Origin: Azolla caroliniana
Lineage: Eukaryota > Polypodiophyta
NCBI GenBank assembly: GCA_043228905.1
Contig: JBHGNT010000010.1
Span: 17,980,001 to 18,044,000 of the forward strand
Reading direction: 5' to 3'
Length of the DNA: 64,000 nt
A program made the translations under genes and the position numbers. Positions 51,991-62,767 of this stretch are shown piece after piece. Under the pieces are notes generated by a model, which saw only the letters and a program-made list of their open reading frames with translations, did no database searches and was not told the origin of the DNA. Within the stretch, counting starts at the first letter, position 1. Each line of letters starts with the position of its first letter.

Positions 51991-54700
51991 AATATCCCAT
52001 CGACATGAACATGATCCTTTTATCATTATCATACTAAAATTATCCCCATTCTTAAGTTGTTAATATTTCTATCTTTGGACACGTGTTTTCAAAACTCATG
52101 GAATATTATAATTTCCCAAAAATGACATACCATCTTAATGTCTCACATTCAATAAACTCACGGTCTCCAAAAGTTCAACATTTCCATATCTATATCCAAT
52201 CAACACAAATATGCCCCCTCCCATGCAAAATGAGTTCGAGCTCTCCATGCAAAATGAGTTAGAGCTCTAACTTTTCATTGATAAAATTTAATTCTTTTGT
52301 TCATGTAATTCACAATTCTCTCTATCTCTCACTCACATACTCAGTTAGTAGTATATATATTAAAAGAGAATACAAAAACCCCTTGCACAAACCATACTAC
52401 AATAACGAGGCTCTTTATATCAAGGTAGTGAGATACCCCCTAAGTTTGTCTAAACTAATTGCTCAACGGTAACTCCTCTAGGGGGACATAGTGCCCACTT
52501 AAATTGATTGCAACGAACACCCCATCAAAAACATCACCTTGAACATGGGGATAGTGAAATATTTCATTCCATGATAAACTCCCAATTATCAATGCCTAAA
52601 TCTACGATATACTAGCTCAAAATCACTTTAGGAGCAACATTTAACGCATGGCATCCTCCTCAAATATGGTACAAAAAGAGCATGTCCAATCTTAAATGTG
52701 TTAGTATCGTAGCCATGTCATCTACAAAAGCAACCTTTTCCACCGTCACCCAACAAAGAGAGACTTTCAAGTAGAATGAACTATGAGATTGCCATCCCTC
52801 ATATACAACAATCGTAAGGGATTGGTAACATACTATTTAACACATTCCCCACCAAATAAGCTCTATATTCAATAGTGTTAACATAGAGATCGTTGATATG
52901 CATCGTGAGTATTTATATTTTTTGCATTTGAATAACCAACCTCTCCATGGTTTTTCTTCCATAAAATATTCAATAGAGGCCACAATAATAGGCAAAACAG
53001 AAAATGTTCACCAAATAGTCAGGAGATATATGAAACCTTCTCGTAGTTTTAAGTGTCATCGCTTGCCTTTGTGGTATTAAAATATCATTTCACACCGTTA
53101 CCAAACTCAAGCTTCACCACATGAGAAATTCGAACATGGGATAGTTAGGGAACAAGACTTTGTGGAACATTTTAGATGGAGCTAAAATTGATTGTGTACA
53201 CCCTATTGCATGTGGGATAGTAAGGCAAAAGGATCCATGGAATCGCCTCTTTCTTAAAGCAATTCATTGTTAGAGACTAACTAATTAGTAAGTAAAATAT
53301 AAGGAAAATATAAGGAAAACCTATCTCATGATCACTTATGGTTATGCATGTAACATGAATGTTGGATAATTGGATCTTCATCATATAAGTAGCATATCCA
53401 TATGCTAGTCATTTGAGTTATCTGAAACTTGGTTTATATGGTTTTAAATGTCATGTGTTGCCTTTGTGGCCATAAAATAAGTTTGTGATTTTATTTTTCA
53501 CAATAATCAATTGATATTCCCCATATCATAGAATTAAAATGTGGGCCTTTATTTTCCATCCTAGTACTGTGAGAGCTACGAAGATGTGAATACCTCAATT
53601 GATATAGAATTCTTACATTGGCTATGCTCTAATTGTTACCATACCTTTCCAATGATGTCACAATGGCATAGACACCAAAGGAACAAGGCTTGTAGGAATA
53701 GAAAAAGGGGCAAGAAACAAAAAAATAAGAGTTACAATGACTTATTGGGAATTACAATGTGAAAATGCCCAAATATTGTAAAAGACTATAAAAGTTAATT
53801 TTAGGGCTTTTCTGAGTTCCTTCTTTCTTCTCTCTCTTTTGGGCTAGAGCCTAAATCGTTCACTCTCACACTCACACATAACACCTTGACACTTGTCTTT
53901 TAGCCATTCCAAATTTAAAAGTATCCATCTTCAGGGTTTAAGCTTGACTTCATGTAGATGAGCCACTTTGTCTCCTTTTTTAATTAATTAGAGTGTGTTG
54001 TCATTAATGATTTTTTTGTATTGATTTACATTTGTTAAAGTGGTTAATTAAATATGCCACATAGGTTGAGTTTGATTTTTTTAAATATGTTATTTAATAT
54101 TTAATCAATTGTAAGAGTGACATCAAAGATTATCCCCACAATGAGCTAGTTCGCTACGCCAATATGCTCGCAAGAATTTCGCAACCACTGTTGTTTGTCT
54201 CTCCAAAAATAGGGTATTACCTCACTTGAACCTTGCCATAATGAACAACCAAAAATATCTCATCTAAGATTAAACACGTCAACCCCCATAAAAATAACAT
54301 TTGGAGTTGTTGTCAATAGCTTATTTGGCATCAACAAGCATCCAATAACGCTTTTCATAAGTTCTAAAGGAATAAAAAATACTAATTGGACAAAGCATGT
54401 TTACGAGTCATACCATTTCAGTGAGGCAAACCTCTATGAATTGCTTAAGTCAGGTCACCAACATAGAAGATTGGGCTAGAGCAACTCTAGCAGTAGTAAC
54501 AAGCTTGACTAGATCGAGGATATACATTTTATGGTTTTTGTTTACTGCAATGCTTTTCTTTGTTTTGTCATGTTTAATTTTGTGGGATTTAGTTGTAAAT
54601 TGCTCATAGGAACTATTCCTTGACAAAGTATCTACATACTTGTCCAGTCATTAGAAACCTTAAACTCCAAAATAGTTGTTGATACATGACCCATGCAACT
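51991..54700. other. Intergenic AT-rich sequence, no gene recognised
   Basis: Contains a 23-bp direct duplication (CCATGCAAAATGAGTT and GAGCTCT words at about 52223-52268). A TATA-like GACTATAAAAG at about 53783 is followed by pyrimidine-rich sequence and could be part of an old LTR. No ends or coding domains were found. Confidence 0.5.
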
Positions 54701-54704
54701 CCAC

Positions 54705-55005
54705 ATTTCGAACAATCATCGTTTCCAAGAGATTTCAATGATTCATTATTTTTCATGAGAATTTGACAATGCATCATCTTCAATCAATTGTCATTTTTGC
54801 GTGATTTCAATGGTTCATTGTGTTTAACCGATCATAATTTTCAAGGGATATTTCGAACAATCATTGTTGTAGTGAGATTTCAACACTTCATTGTTTTCAA
54901 CTAATCATAAAATCCAATGGATGGTTTGAACAATCATCATTTCATCAATATTTCAATGATTAACTATTTTTCATAATTAACAATTCATCATCTTCAGTCA
55001 AGTCC
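54705..55005. repeat. Degenerate tandem repeats
   Basis: TTTCGAACAATCAT, GAGATTTCAATGATTCATT and CATCATCTTCA words recur three to four times at roughly 70-140 bp spacing. No coding frame. Confidence 0.65.
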
Positions 55006-55526
55006 ATTTGTTTTTAGGGTATTGACCAGTATTCGTTTCTTACTCACTTTGACCATTCGTCAAGGCGTCAAAACTAACATATTATCAAAACTAACGCTAA
55101 TTACTCCAATATTGAATTATGAAAGTGAGAAAGGAATGTATATTATTAATCGTTAATTCTGTTTTCTTTCTTGAAAATGTCAAGGGGTGTTTAAAAACCC
55201 TTCTGATGTCTTTTTTATTGGGTATTGTTTCTTTTGCGACCTCCAAAATTTGTAAATACGTATAATAATCACATTTAGTGAATTTGAGCACACAATAAAG
55301 CTAATGCACATTGTTATTCCAAACCCGTACCATTTGATCACAAACTTTGAGTTTAACACTGGCAAAATGCCAAAAGGAAGAAAAACACTCATGCATTGAT
55401 GATTGTGGCTCATCTTTGAGAGATTATTTGCCTTTAGTAGGTCCCCGACCCTTTATCTTCTATTATCACTCCTAACTACTTCTTACCATTTGATCTAAAC
55501 TTCTCATGCTTTCCTCCCTATGGACA

Positions 55527-55567
<41 letters not shown>

Positions 55568-56360
55568 CTTAGTGAGGATCACAACCATTGAAAAAGTTCA
55601 CATACATGTTTTATTTTATGATACATTAATAGATTACCTTGTGAATGAGGATTTTTCGTAACATCAATATATTACAACATGGGAAAGATGTGGAGGTTCA
55701 CATTTCTCAAATTATATTATGCATGTTGTACCAAAGTACAAAACTATCTTCTTCTCGTAACAAGGAGCCCACACTCAACAAAAATGTGCTAGAAGTAGAG
55801 ATCATTCCTTTGTCCGCCATCCACATTGTTGGTTCAATCTAACTTCTTATTTTCACATTCTCTTCAAGGTGAGACACATCGTTGGGACACAAGTGACAAG
55901 ACATATTGACTACACATAGTTTGTCTTGAACAAGTGTAGGGTTCAAACTATTGACACTTTGATACAATGCGTTGCATTTGACCAATCTACAGTTTGCTTT
56001 CACACACTATCAATTCAATGTACTCCCAACATACAATCCTCTCACAATAAGCACTCTCAAGTGCAATGTTTATTAGTAGATTTCTTGAGCATCTAGAGCC
56101 ATTACTTGATTCCACACCTACTATGTAAAAATGATTCAGTGTTCGTTCCACGTGTTATATTTGATCTTAGAGAACGATAAAAAAAAATCCATGTACCTCC
56201 TTCTAACATAGTTTCCACCCACTTGCTCTTATTCTTTAAATTTCTCCCACTAGATGCTCTTATTAAGAGTATACCCCACATAGATCCCTTGAAAATCTCT
56301 CTGTTGAAGTTCGTTTGCACAATAAGATCCAACAAGATTCTCAAACACTAGAAATAGAGA
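55006..56360. other. Intergenic sequence with CA microsatellite
   Basis: Uninterrupted CA repeat at about 55528-55565. No other recognised feature. Confidence 0.55.
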
Positions 56361-56369
56361 CTTTTTTAG

Positions 56370-56729
56370 CTATTGTTATTGAGATTTTATCTTGTGCCAA
56401 GGTTGTTACAAACTTCCAAACCATGATTGACGTGATGACCATGCGATGACTTTCAATAGATTTACTTTATGGATTTATGATAAGTATTCCATGTTACTTT
56501 AAAAACAATAGGAGACATGAACTCCTCAAGTATATAATAATTGCTCTTATTGAGAATCCATTACATATTGGGGTTGTTACGAACTTCCAAATCATGTGCA
56601 ACTTGGATTGACATGATGGCCTTACACATTTCGCTTCCAATATACACATGTAATGGATTTCTAATATGTTCTCCATGTTACTCTAGAAACATTAGGTGAC
56701 ATAAACTCTCTTCGATATATATTATCTAA
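56370..56729. repeat. Diverged tandem duplication of about 180 bp
   Basis: The two halves (about 56370-56530 and 56540-56729) share GGTTGTTACAAACTTCCAAA, GACGTGATGACC/GACATGATGGCC, TCCATGTTACTTTA/TCCATGTTACTCTA and GGAGACATGAACTC/GGTGACATAAACTC in the same order. Indels separate them, so the duplication is old. Confidence 0.8.
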
Positions 56730-58599
56730 GTCCTCCTAGCAAAAATATCATCTTAAGCCTTTTTAAAATTTTCATGCGATAACATGGAGAGATACTTGGA
56801 ATATTAATGTATAAAACTATGCATGTCATTCATAAGACGACCTAGGACACTACTTCCGAACATTATTATATAAACAATTTTCGTGAGGATATTGATTATA
56901 AAGATACATGGAAATGATGTCAAGATAAGATAAAGGTTCATACTAGCGTAACACAAACAATGTGGTGGCTTTTGTTTAACACTTGTTCCCATGCTCTTGT
57001 TTACAAGTTTATGTAAATTACATGTCCCATCCATATTAAAGTCTTTCCCTGTAACATACAATCCTCCATTGCATGATTACAATTTCCTATGTCGGTGCCT
57101 TTTCTTCATGAGTTAAGTATTTGCACTTTCATGATCTAATACAAACAAATGCATTTTCATTGTGTTAATATAGCACATTGTATATCTATTTCTTATTCTA
57201 TGCTTATGCAATGACTTTTTTAAGCCATCCATGCACTCCACATTCTCTGGCATCCTTGCTCTATATTTACCTTGGAAACCATCAATTTTGGTACACTGAC
57301 AGGACTTTAAAGTTTGCACGTGTTCATCCCATATTTGCACCACATGCGTGTGTATACCTTACCTTTGGTGGTACTAAATTTAACTAATAAACAACACATT
57401 AAGTTTGTGCATTATTTTACTGCATGATAAACTAAAGAGCGTTTAGGTGAAATAAACAAATTTGCTTAGAAAAACACAATATATCAATGTAGATTTTATA
57501 TTTGAGATGAAATCAATGCAATAGGTCACGTGAGAGCAAGAGGATCAAAATGACATTGATCATTAAATAGGAAAGTTCCGGATATCAAGACTTATTACTC
57601 CATGTTGGATATAAACATTATGATGCATCATGCAACTCCTCTATGTGGAGATTAGATCCTTCGAATACAGTTTTTGCACATGAATGTGAATGAATTGTTA
57701 ATTAGCAAGTTGCCCCTAATTGGGTTAAATTTTACACATCAAGAATATATACATGCATAAGGTGTCATTTAACCGTAATATTGTTTGGTTATTTTGTCAT
57801 GTAGTTTGACCAAAATTTTCACCAACAATTTGTAAGTGTGACATTTTACCTCACTAATTTTCATTGACTTTCATGTTGTAAGAATGTCTCAAGTTTGTGA
57901 GATGAATTCATTTATGAAGTCACTAACAATAGTATGAAATGATGACGTGTGTGGGAATGATAAAGTTTAGAAAGATAAGTTTGATTACACACACACACAC
58001 ACAATGTGTGTGAGAGAGAGGGAGAGAGGGAAGGAGGATAAACATAGATTTTATATCCTCTTGAGAGGTTAAATATGACTTATGGGGCCAAAAGTGAAAC
58101 TTTTTTACATAGTATGTGTAGTGGCTCTCAATATTCAAGCATTTTTCTAATGAATTTTGCAATCAATAATGCACAATGTTTGTAGGGAGTGAACTAGATC
58201 GACAATGTGTGGAAAGCAATCCCAAACAATGTTGAATGAAGCACATTATATCAAATTGTGATGCTCTCGCTCCCAAACTTGTTCAAGGAAAATATGCAAT
58301 TCACAAGTTTCCTCACTTGTGTCCCAATGTCTTGTTTCACATTGAATAGGGCATGCCATGTGAACTAAAGTGTATGGGAGCAATGATGTGGATGGCAGAC
58401 AAGGGTGCGATTGGCTCTAGCATGTATCATTGAGTGCAATGTCACCATTTGAAGAAGGATATACATAAGTTATTTCTGTGCTTTCTTCAAGACTTGGCCC
58501 TCAACACATATTTATACAAAGGCTCTTGCCTCTCAGGGTAGTGAGCAACCATTGCCCTCAAAACATAATTGCTTCTCCTTCATAATTGAGTGCCATCCA
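56730..58599. other. Intergenic sequence, no gene recognised
   Basis: A CA/GA low-complexity run lies near 57987-58035. No coding domain was seen. Confidence 0.5.
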
Positions 58600-58927
58600 T
58601 AATTGAGTCATTGTAATTAGCTTAAATTTAATTACTTGTTCTATTTAATTACACTTATATATACAATATAGAGAGATAGTGAAAACAATAATGAAATCTA
58701 GTTATCTTATTTGTGATGTATCTTGTCTGTAAAAATTGAAGTCAAGGGTTCATTCTCTATCTAAATCTCTCTCTCAATCTATCTCATAATTGAAATCTCC
58801 GTATCTCAATCTCTCAATCTCTATCTTAAATACTTTCTCGCTAAAGCTAGTACAACCTTCGAATCCTTCTAGTCCAGGACCCCGGTGGTCCTGCTTCATT
58901 TCGTGAACACGTGAGGATTTCCTCGAC
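58600..58927 (+). repeat. LTR 3' part of the T2 family, inserted in the CRV-D LTR
   Basis: GATGTATCTTGTCTGTAAAA, TCAAGGGTTCA, AATACTTTCTCGCTAAAGCT and the hairpin GGACC-CCGGT-GGTCC, ending TTTCCTCGACA, match the R-U5 half of the T2 LTR. It is followed by ACGT at 58928. The left end was not found and has probably diverged or been lost. Confidence 0.75.
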
Positions 58928-59276
58928 AACGTCCCATACCGCCAGATATTAGGATGACTAATACCTTGGAAGAGATAACATGATCGTGGAGACGAAAGCA
59001 TAGCCTACACCACCGATATCTAAGACAACAACCTTCTGACGTAATGTCCTTATGGGGGTAGCTAAGCCTCATATTTATACATTTTCCTAGGCCCCTTGAA
59101 TATATGTGCCTTTCTAAAAGGCTCTCCATTCATTGGTTATCTAAATCATGATAGTGCATGCAACTATCATTCCTTCTATCCAATCACATTAGTCTCCTTT
59201 TTAACATTAGTGAACATACCCTTCACTTATGTAAATATTAGTGACTTACCCTCACCTACGTTATGTGTACATAACA
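58928..59276 (-). repeat. CRV-D LTR
   Basis: Minus strand starts TGTTATGTACACATAACG after a purine tract GAAGTAGGGGAGTA, and has a TATAAATATGAGG box near 59076. It is interrupted at 58927 by the T2-family LTR. Confidence 0.6.
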
Positions 59277-61457
59277 TACTCCCCTACTTCAAAAGATTGC
59301 ACTCTTGCAATATAAAGTGAGGAAATTGTGCCTTAAGAGTATGCTCGCGTTCCCATGTGTCATCATCAATAGGTTTATCCATCCATTTGATCTTGAATAG
59401 CCGAATCTCTTTAGAACGTAAGCGTTTAGTACGAGAATCAAGAATTCGTTCAGGAACATGACGTTTGTAAGAAAAATCCTCTAATGTTACAAGATCTTGG
59501 ATTGTGACGGTGTTATCACCAGAGCCTAAATATGGTTTTAAACGACTGACGTGAAAAACGGGATGAATACCAACATTACGGGGTAAGGCAAGGTGATAAG
59601 CAGATGACCCAACTCACTTAAGGATTTCAAATGGGCCACAATATCATGGGGCTAACTTAGCGCACTTGCTCGTAGACAATGATGTAGAGTTAGTAGGGAC
59701 ATGCAAAAAAACTTTTTGACCAATAGTAAATGCACGAGGACGTCTATCCTGATCAACATAAAATCAAGCACGATCTTGAGTTGTCTTGACATTTTCTTTG
59801 GCAATATGCAACATTTAGTTCATGTCTTGCAAAAAATTGTGTGTATTGTCTAATGTATCACGATGAATCGTGACATCAACTAGGGCACGTTGCTGAAAAC
59901 CATACATCAACATAAAATGACTACATCCAATGGATGTATGTTCTGAGATATTATGGCAAATTATAATATAGGAAGGTATTGCTCCCACTTAGAAGGGGTT
60001 TTTACTACATAAGCTCGAAGCATGTCCTCAATAATTTGATTAACTCGTTCAGTTTGTCCATCATACTGAGGATGATTTGCGGAATTCATGCTCAACGTAG
60101 TTTCTAGCTTCTTAAAGACTTGAGTCCAAAAGTCACTACTAAACTTGGAATCTCGATCGCTAACAATATCCATCGGTAATCCATAAAAACGAAATAACTC
60201 ATCAACAAATTGATAAGCCAAATGTTGAGCGGTTACTGTGGTAGGAATAAATCTAGCCAATTTTGTTAGTCGGTCAACGACAACCCAAATGGCATCATGA
60301 CCCCTCTATGCACGAGGTAAACTAACAATAAAATCCATCGAGATACTTTACCATTTGTTGTTGGGAATATCTAAGGGATGTAAAAGACCAGTAGCTTTAA
60401 GTCGTTCCTACTTATTAATCTGACATTGTAAGCATTGAGTCACGTATTTATGCATGTCAGAGCGCATCTTAGGCCAGAAAAAAGTATTCGAGATGAGAAC
60501 GAGTGTGCATTGTATTCCAGGATGACTAGCAGATGGTGCATCATGATATTCATGAAGAATTTTCTGTTTTACGTTTGGTAAATCTGGAACACAAACCTTT
60601 CCACTACGGTAGAGAAAACCATTTGTAATGTGAAGGGTCACCTTTGAGGGTAGGGTGCTAGTAACGACATCTAAACCAGATTCGGTTTTCGTCTAGTATT
60701 TCGAGAAATAACTGTCATCAAGGTATTTCCCTCGAAGGTGATCTAAAAGATCAAATTTTTATTTCCGTGAAGCTAAGCATGTTAATTTCTTTAATGCAAC
60801 TAAGAGCATCCGCAATGGTGTTCATAGAACCCATACCGTATGGAAAAATCAAAATCTTGCATAAGGTCAGTCCAATGGCCTTTACGACCAACAATATCTG
60901 GCTGGTCATAAAAATACTTCAAGGATTGATGGTCCGTTATAAGCACAAATTCATTTCCATAGAGATAATGCCTCCATGTTTTTAGTGCATGTATTACCAC
61001 GAACAACTCTTTCTCTTGAATTGAATACTGAGATTGAGTTGCATCAAGCATTTTACTTTCAAAAGCAATAGGGTGATCGCCTTGATAAAGGACGACACCA
61101 ATAACATAATCACTAGCATTGGAAGGGTCCGGTAATAGAAGAGTTAGAGCCAGACACATGCTTTTTGAGTGTCTTAATTGATTTGTCAAGTTGTTCATTC
61201 CATGAAATTGGTTTAATAGACTTACGTGGATGACCTTTTAAAAGGTCACTTAATGGCGTAGTCAATTTAGAATAATTACGAATTGATTTTCGTAAAAATC
61301 CAACAAATCCTAAGAATGATCAAAGTTCACGAATATTACGAGGAATAGGCCAAAGTTTAACCTTTTCAATACGAGAAGGTTCAATTTCAACGCCATTTTC
61401 CGTAATTAAATGACCTAGGTACACAATAGATTTTTGGAAAAAAACACATTTTTAATG
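59277..61457 (-). pseudogene. CRV-D pol: RT end, RNase H, integrase, degraded chromodomain
   Basis: Minus-strand fragments in order: RT end (VYLGHLITENGVEIEPSRIE; LRSFLGFVGF), RNase H (NASDYVIGVVLYQGDHPIAF; ALKTWRHYLYGNEFVLITDH), integrase finger (HEYHDAPSASHPGIQCTLVL; CLQCQINK), integrase core (MDIVSDRDSKFSSDFWTQVF; PQYDGQTERVNQIIEDML), and a tail ERILDSRTKRLRSKEIRLFK then IKWMDKPIDDDTWERE that looks like a chromodomain. Many frameshifts. The upstream part is cut by a Copia LTR at 61458. Confidence 0.88.
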
Positions 61458-61883
61458 TGTTGAGATATCAAGTTCAACAGTCGTTTAGTGAACACACGTA
61501 ACTTAGTAGTTACCTAGATAGAATCTAGTTAGTTTGTTGACCTTAAGCCCTTAAATAGGATTTTGTGCTTGAGTGGGATACATTGTAGATCCTCCACTCC
61601 CATAATCATTTAATATATAACTTACACCTTTGTATTTATATTCTACTCACACATGTGCACCTTTGCACATGAGATATATAGATACCTCATTGTGGGTATT
61701 TTTGTATTTGATGATGCTTTTTAATATAGTTAATCATCCCCCATCTTGTCTCGTTGTTGATACATGTTCTTTCTCTCTTCCTCTCACACTCTCACATAAA
61801 TACACACACATCACATAATCTTTCGTTGCTTAATCACATATTAGGTAGTAATTAACACGTAGTTAATTACCTAATTCTTAACA
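61458..61883 (+). repeat. COP-R 5' LTR (426 bp)
   Basis: Starts TGTTGAGATATC and ends ATTCTTAACA. It is followed at once by TGGTATTAGAGCG (61884-61896), a one-base variant of the initiator tRNA-Met primer-binding site. Inserted into the CRV-D pol remnant. Confidence 0.8.
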
Positions 61884-61955
61884 TGGTATTAGAGCGTGTG
61901 TTTTAGCACATCCACTAAGCCCACCCGACTCTTCCTGATTGTGTGTTCGAGAGGC

Positions 61956-62653
61956 TGTCGTGGGGAATTCCGGCCACAAGGAGAAAAGGGACCGGAGAGG
62001 TGTGAACGGGCACGTGCGCGGATGCGCGTGAAAATAAATTGTGTACTTGAAAATAACATAGGACTAGGCTAGGTCGACACGATGTATAAAACTTTAATAG
62101 GGCAAATTAAATAAGGGAATAAATCTAGGAGAATCTCTGTCTGGGACCACTGAGATTAATTACTTGATGTAACAAGCCCTCTCCCTCCTTGGTCTATAAA
62201 AGGAGGTAGAGAGGGCTGAGTTAGGGATCGTGCGTTTAGGGAGAACGAAGTGTTGTCGGACTAGGAACTAAGCATTTATTCTCTGTATTCTCTGTTTTTT
62301 TTTTGTTTAGGTTGGACGCCTCTGCTTGCGTAGGAAGCTTGTGTGCTCCCGGTAGAGGCTCCACGTTGTACTTCGGTGATTGGTGTGCGTGTGTTGCTCA
62401 CTGAGATCGTAGCTCAGCTACTGGTTGAGCCGGTTGTAACTTCTCTGCCTCCTAATTGAAATGTTGGTATGAGTTTCTTGTTGATCATCTAGTGTGTTGC
62501 CCCGATCCCGACTGAGCCAATTGCGCTCTGTGCATCTCAACACCTAACGCCCTATGCACCCTTCGTCTATCTTATTCTTCTTCTTCTTGAACTCTTCGGT
62601 TCGAGGCCCCCGTGGTCCCGCCTAGCTTCCCACACGCACCCGTAGTTACGCAA
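61956..62653 (+). repeat. Solo LTR of the T1-like family within the COP-R leader
   Basis: Starts TGTCGTGGGG and ends TAGTTACGCAACA. It shares TCTATAAAAGGAGG and GAACGAAGTGTTGTCGGACT with the solo LTR at 37351, and the U5 block CCCCCGTGGTCCCGCC. Flanks are AGGC and ATGC, a possible 4-bp duplication with one difference. Confidence 0.75.
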
Positions 62654-62767
62654 CAATGCAGATGACAAATCTGGCTATTGGCTACCGTAGTGTCGCTACA
62701 TAGCATGTGTACATGACCAAAGGAAGAAAAGGAAAGAAGAGAAGACACTAATCAACATGAACACACA

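Noticed and set aside
53600-53900. Possible LTR with a TATA box near 53783
   Set aside because: No terminal TG/CA pair, primer-binding site or neighbouring retroelement sequence could be found.
61956-62653. Cognate LTR of the COP-R Copia element, implying LTR exchange between Gypsy and Copia elements
   Set aside because: COP-R already has its own LTR (61458-61883) followed by a tRNA-Met primer-binding site; the 61956 LTR is more simply a T1-family solo LTR inserted in the leader.
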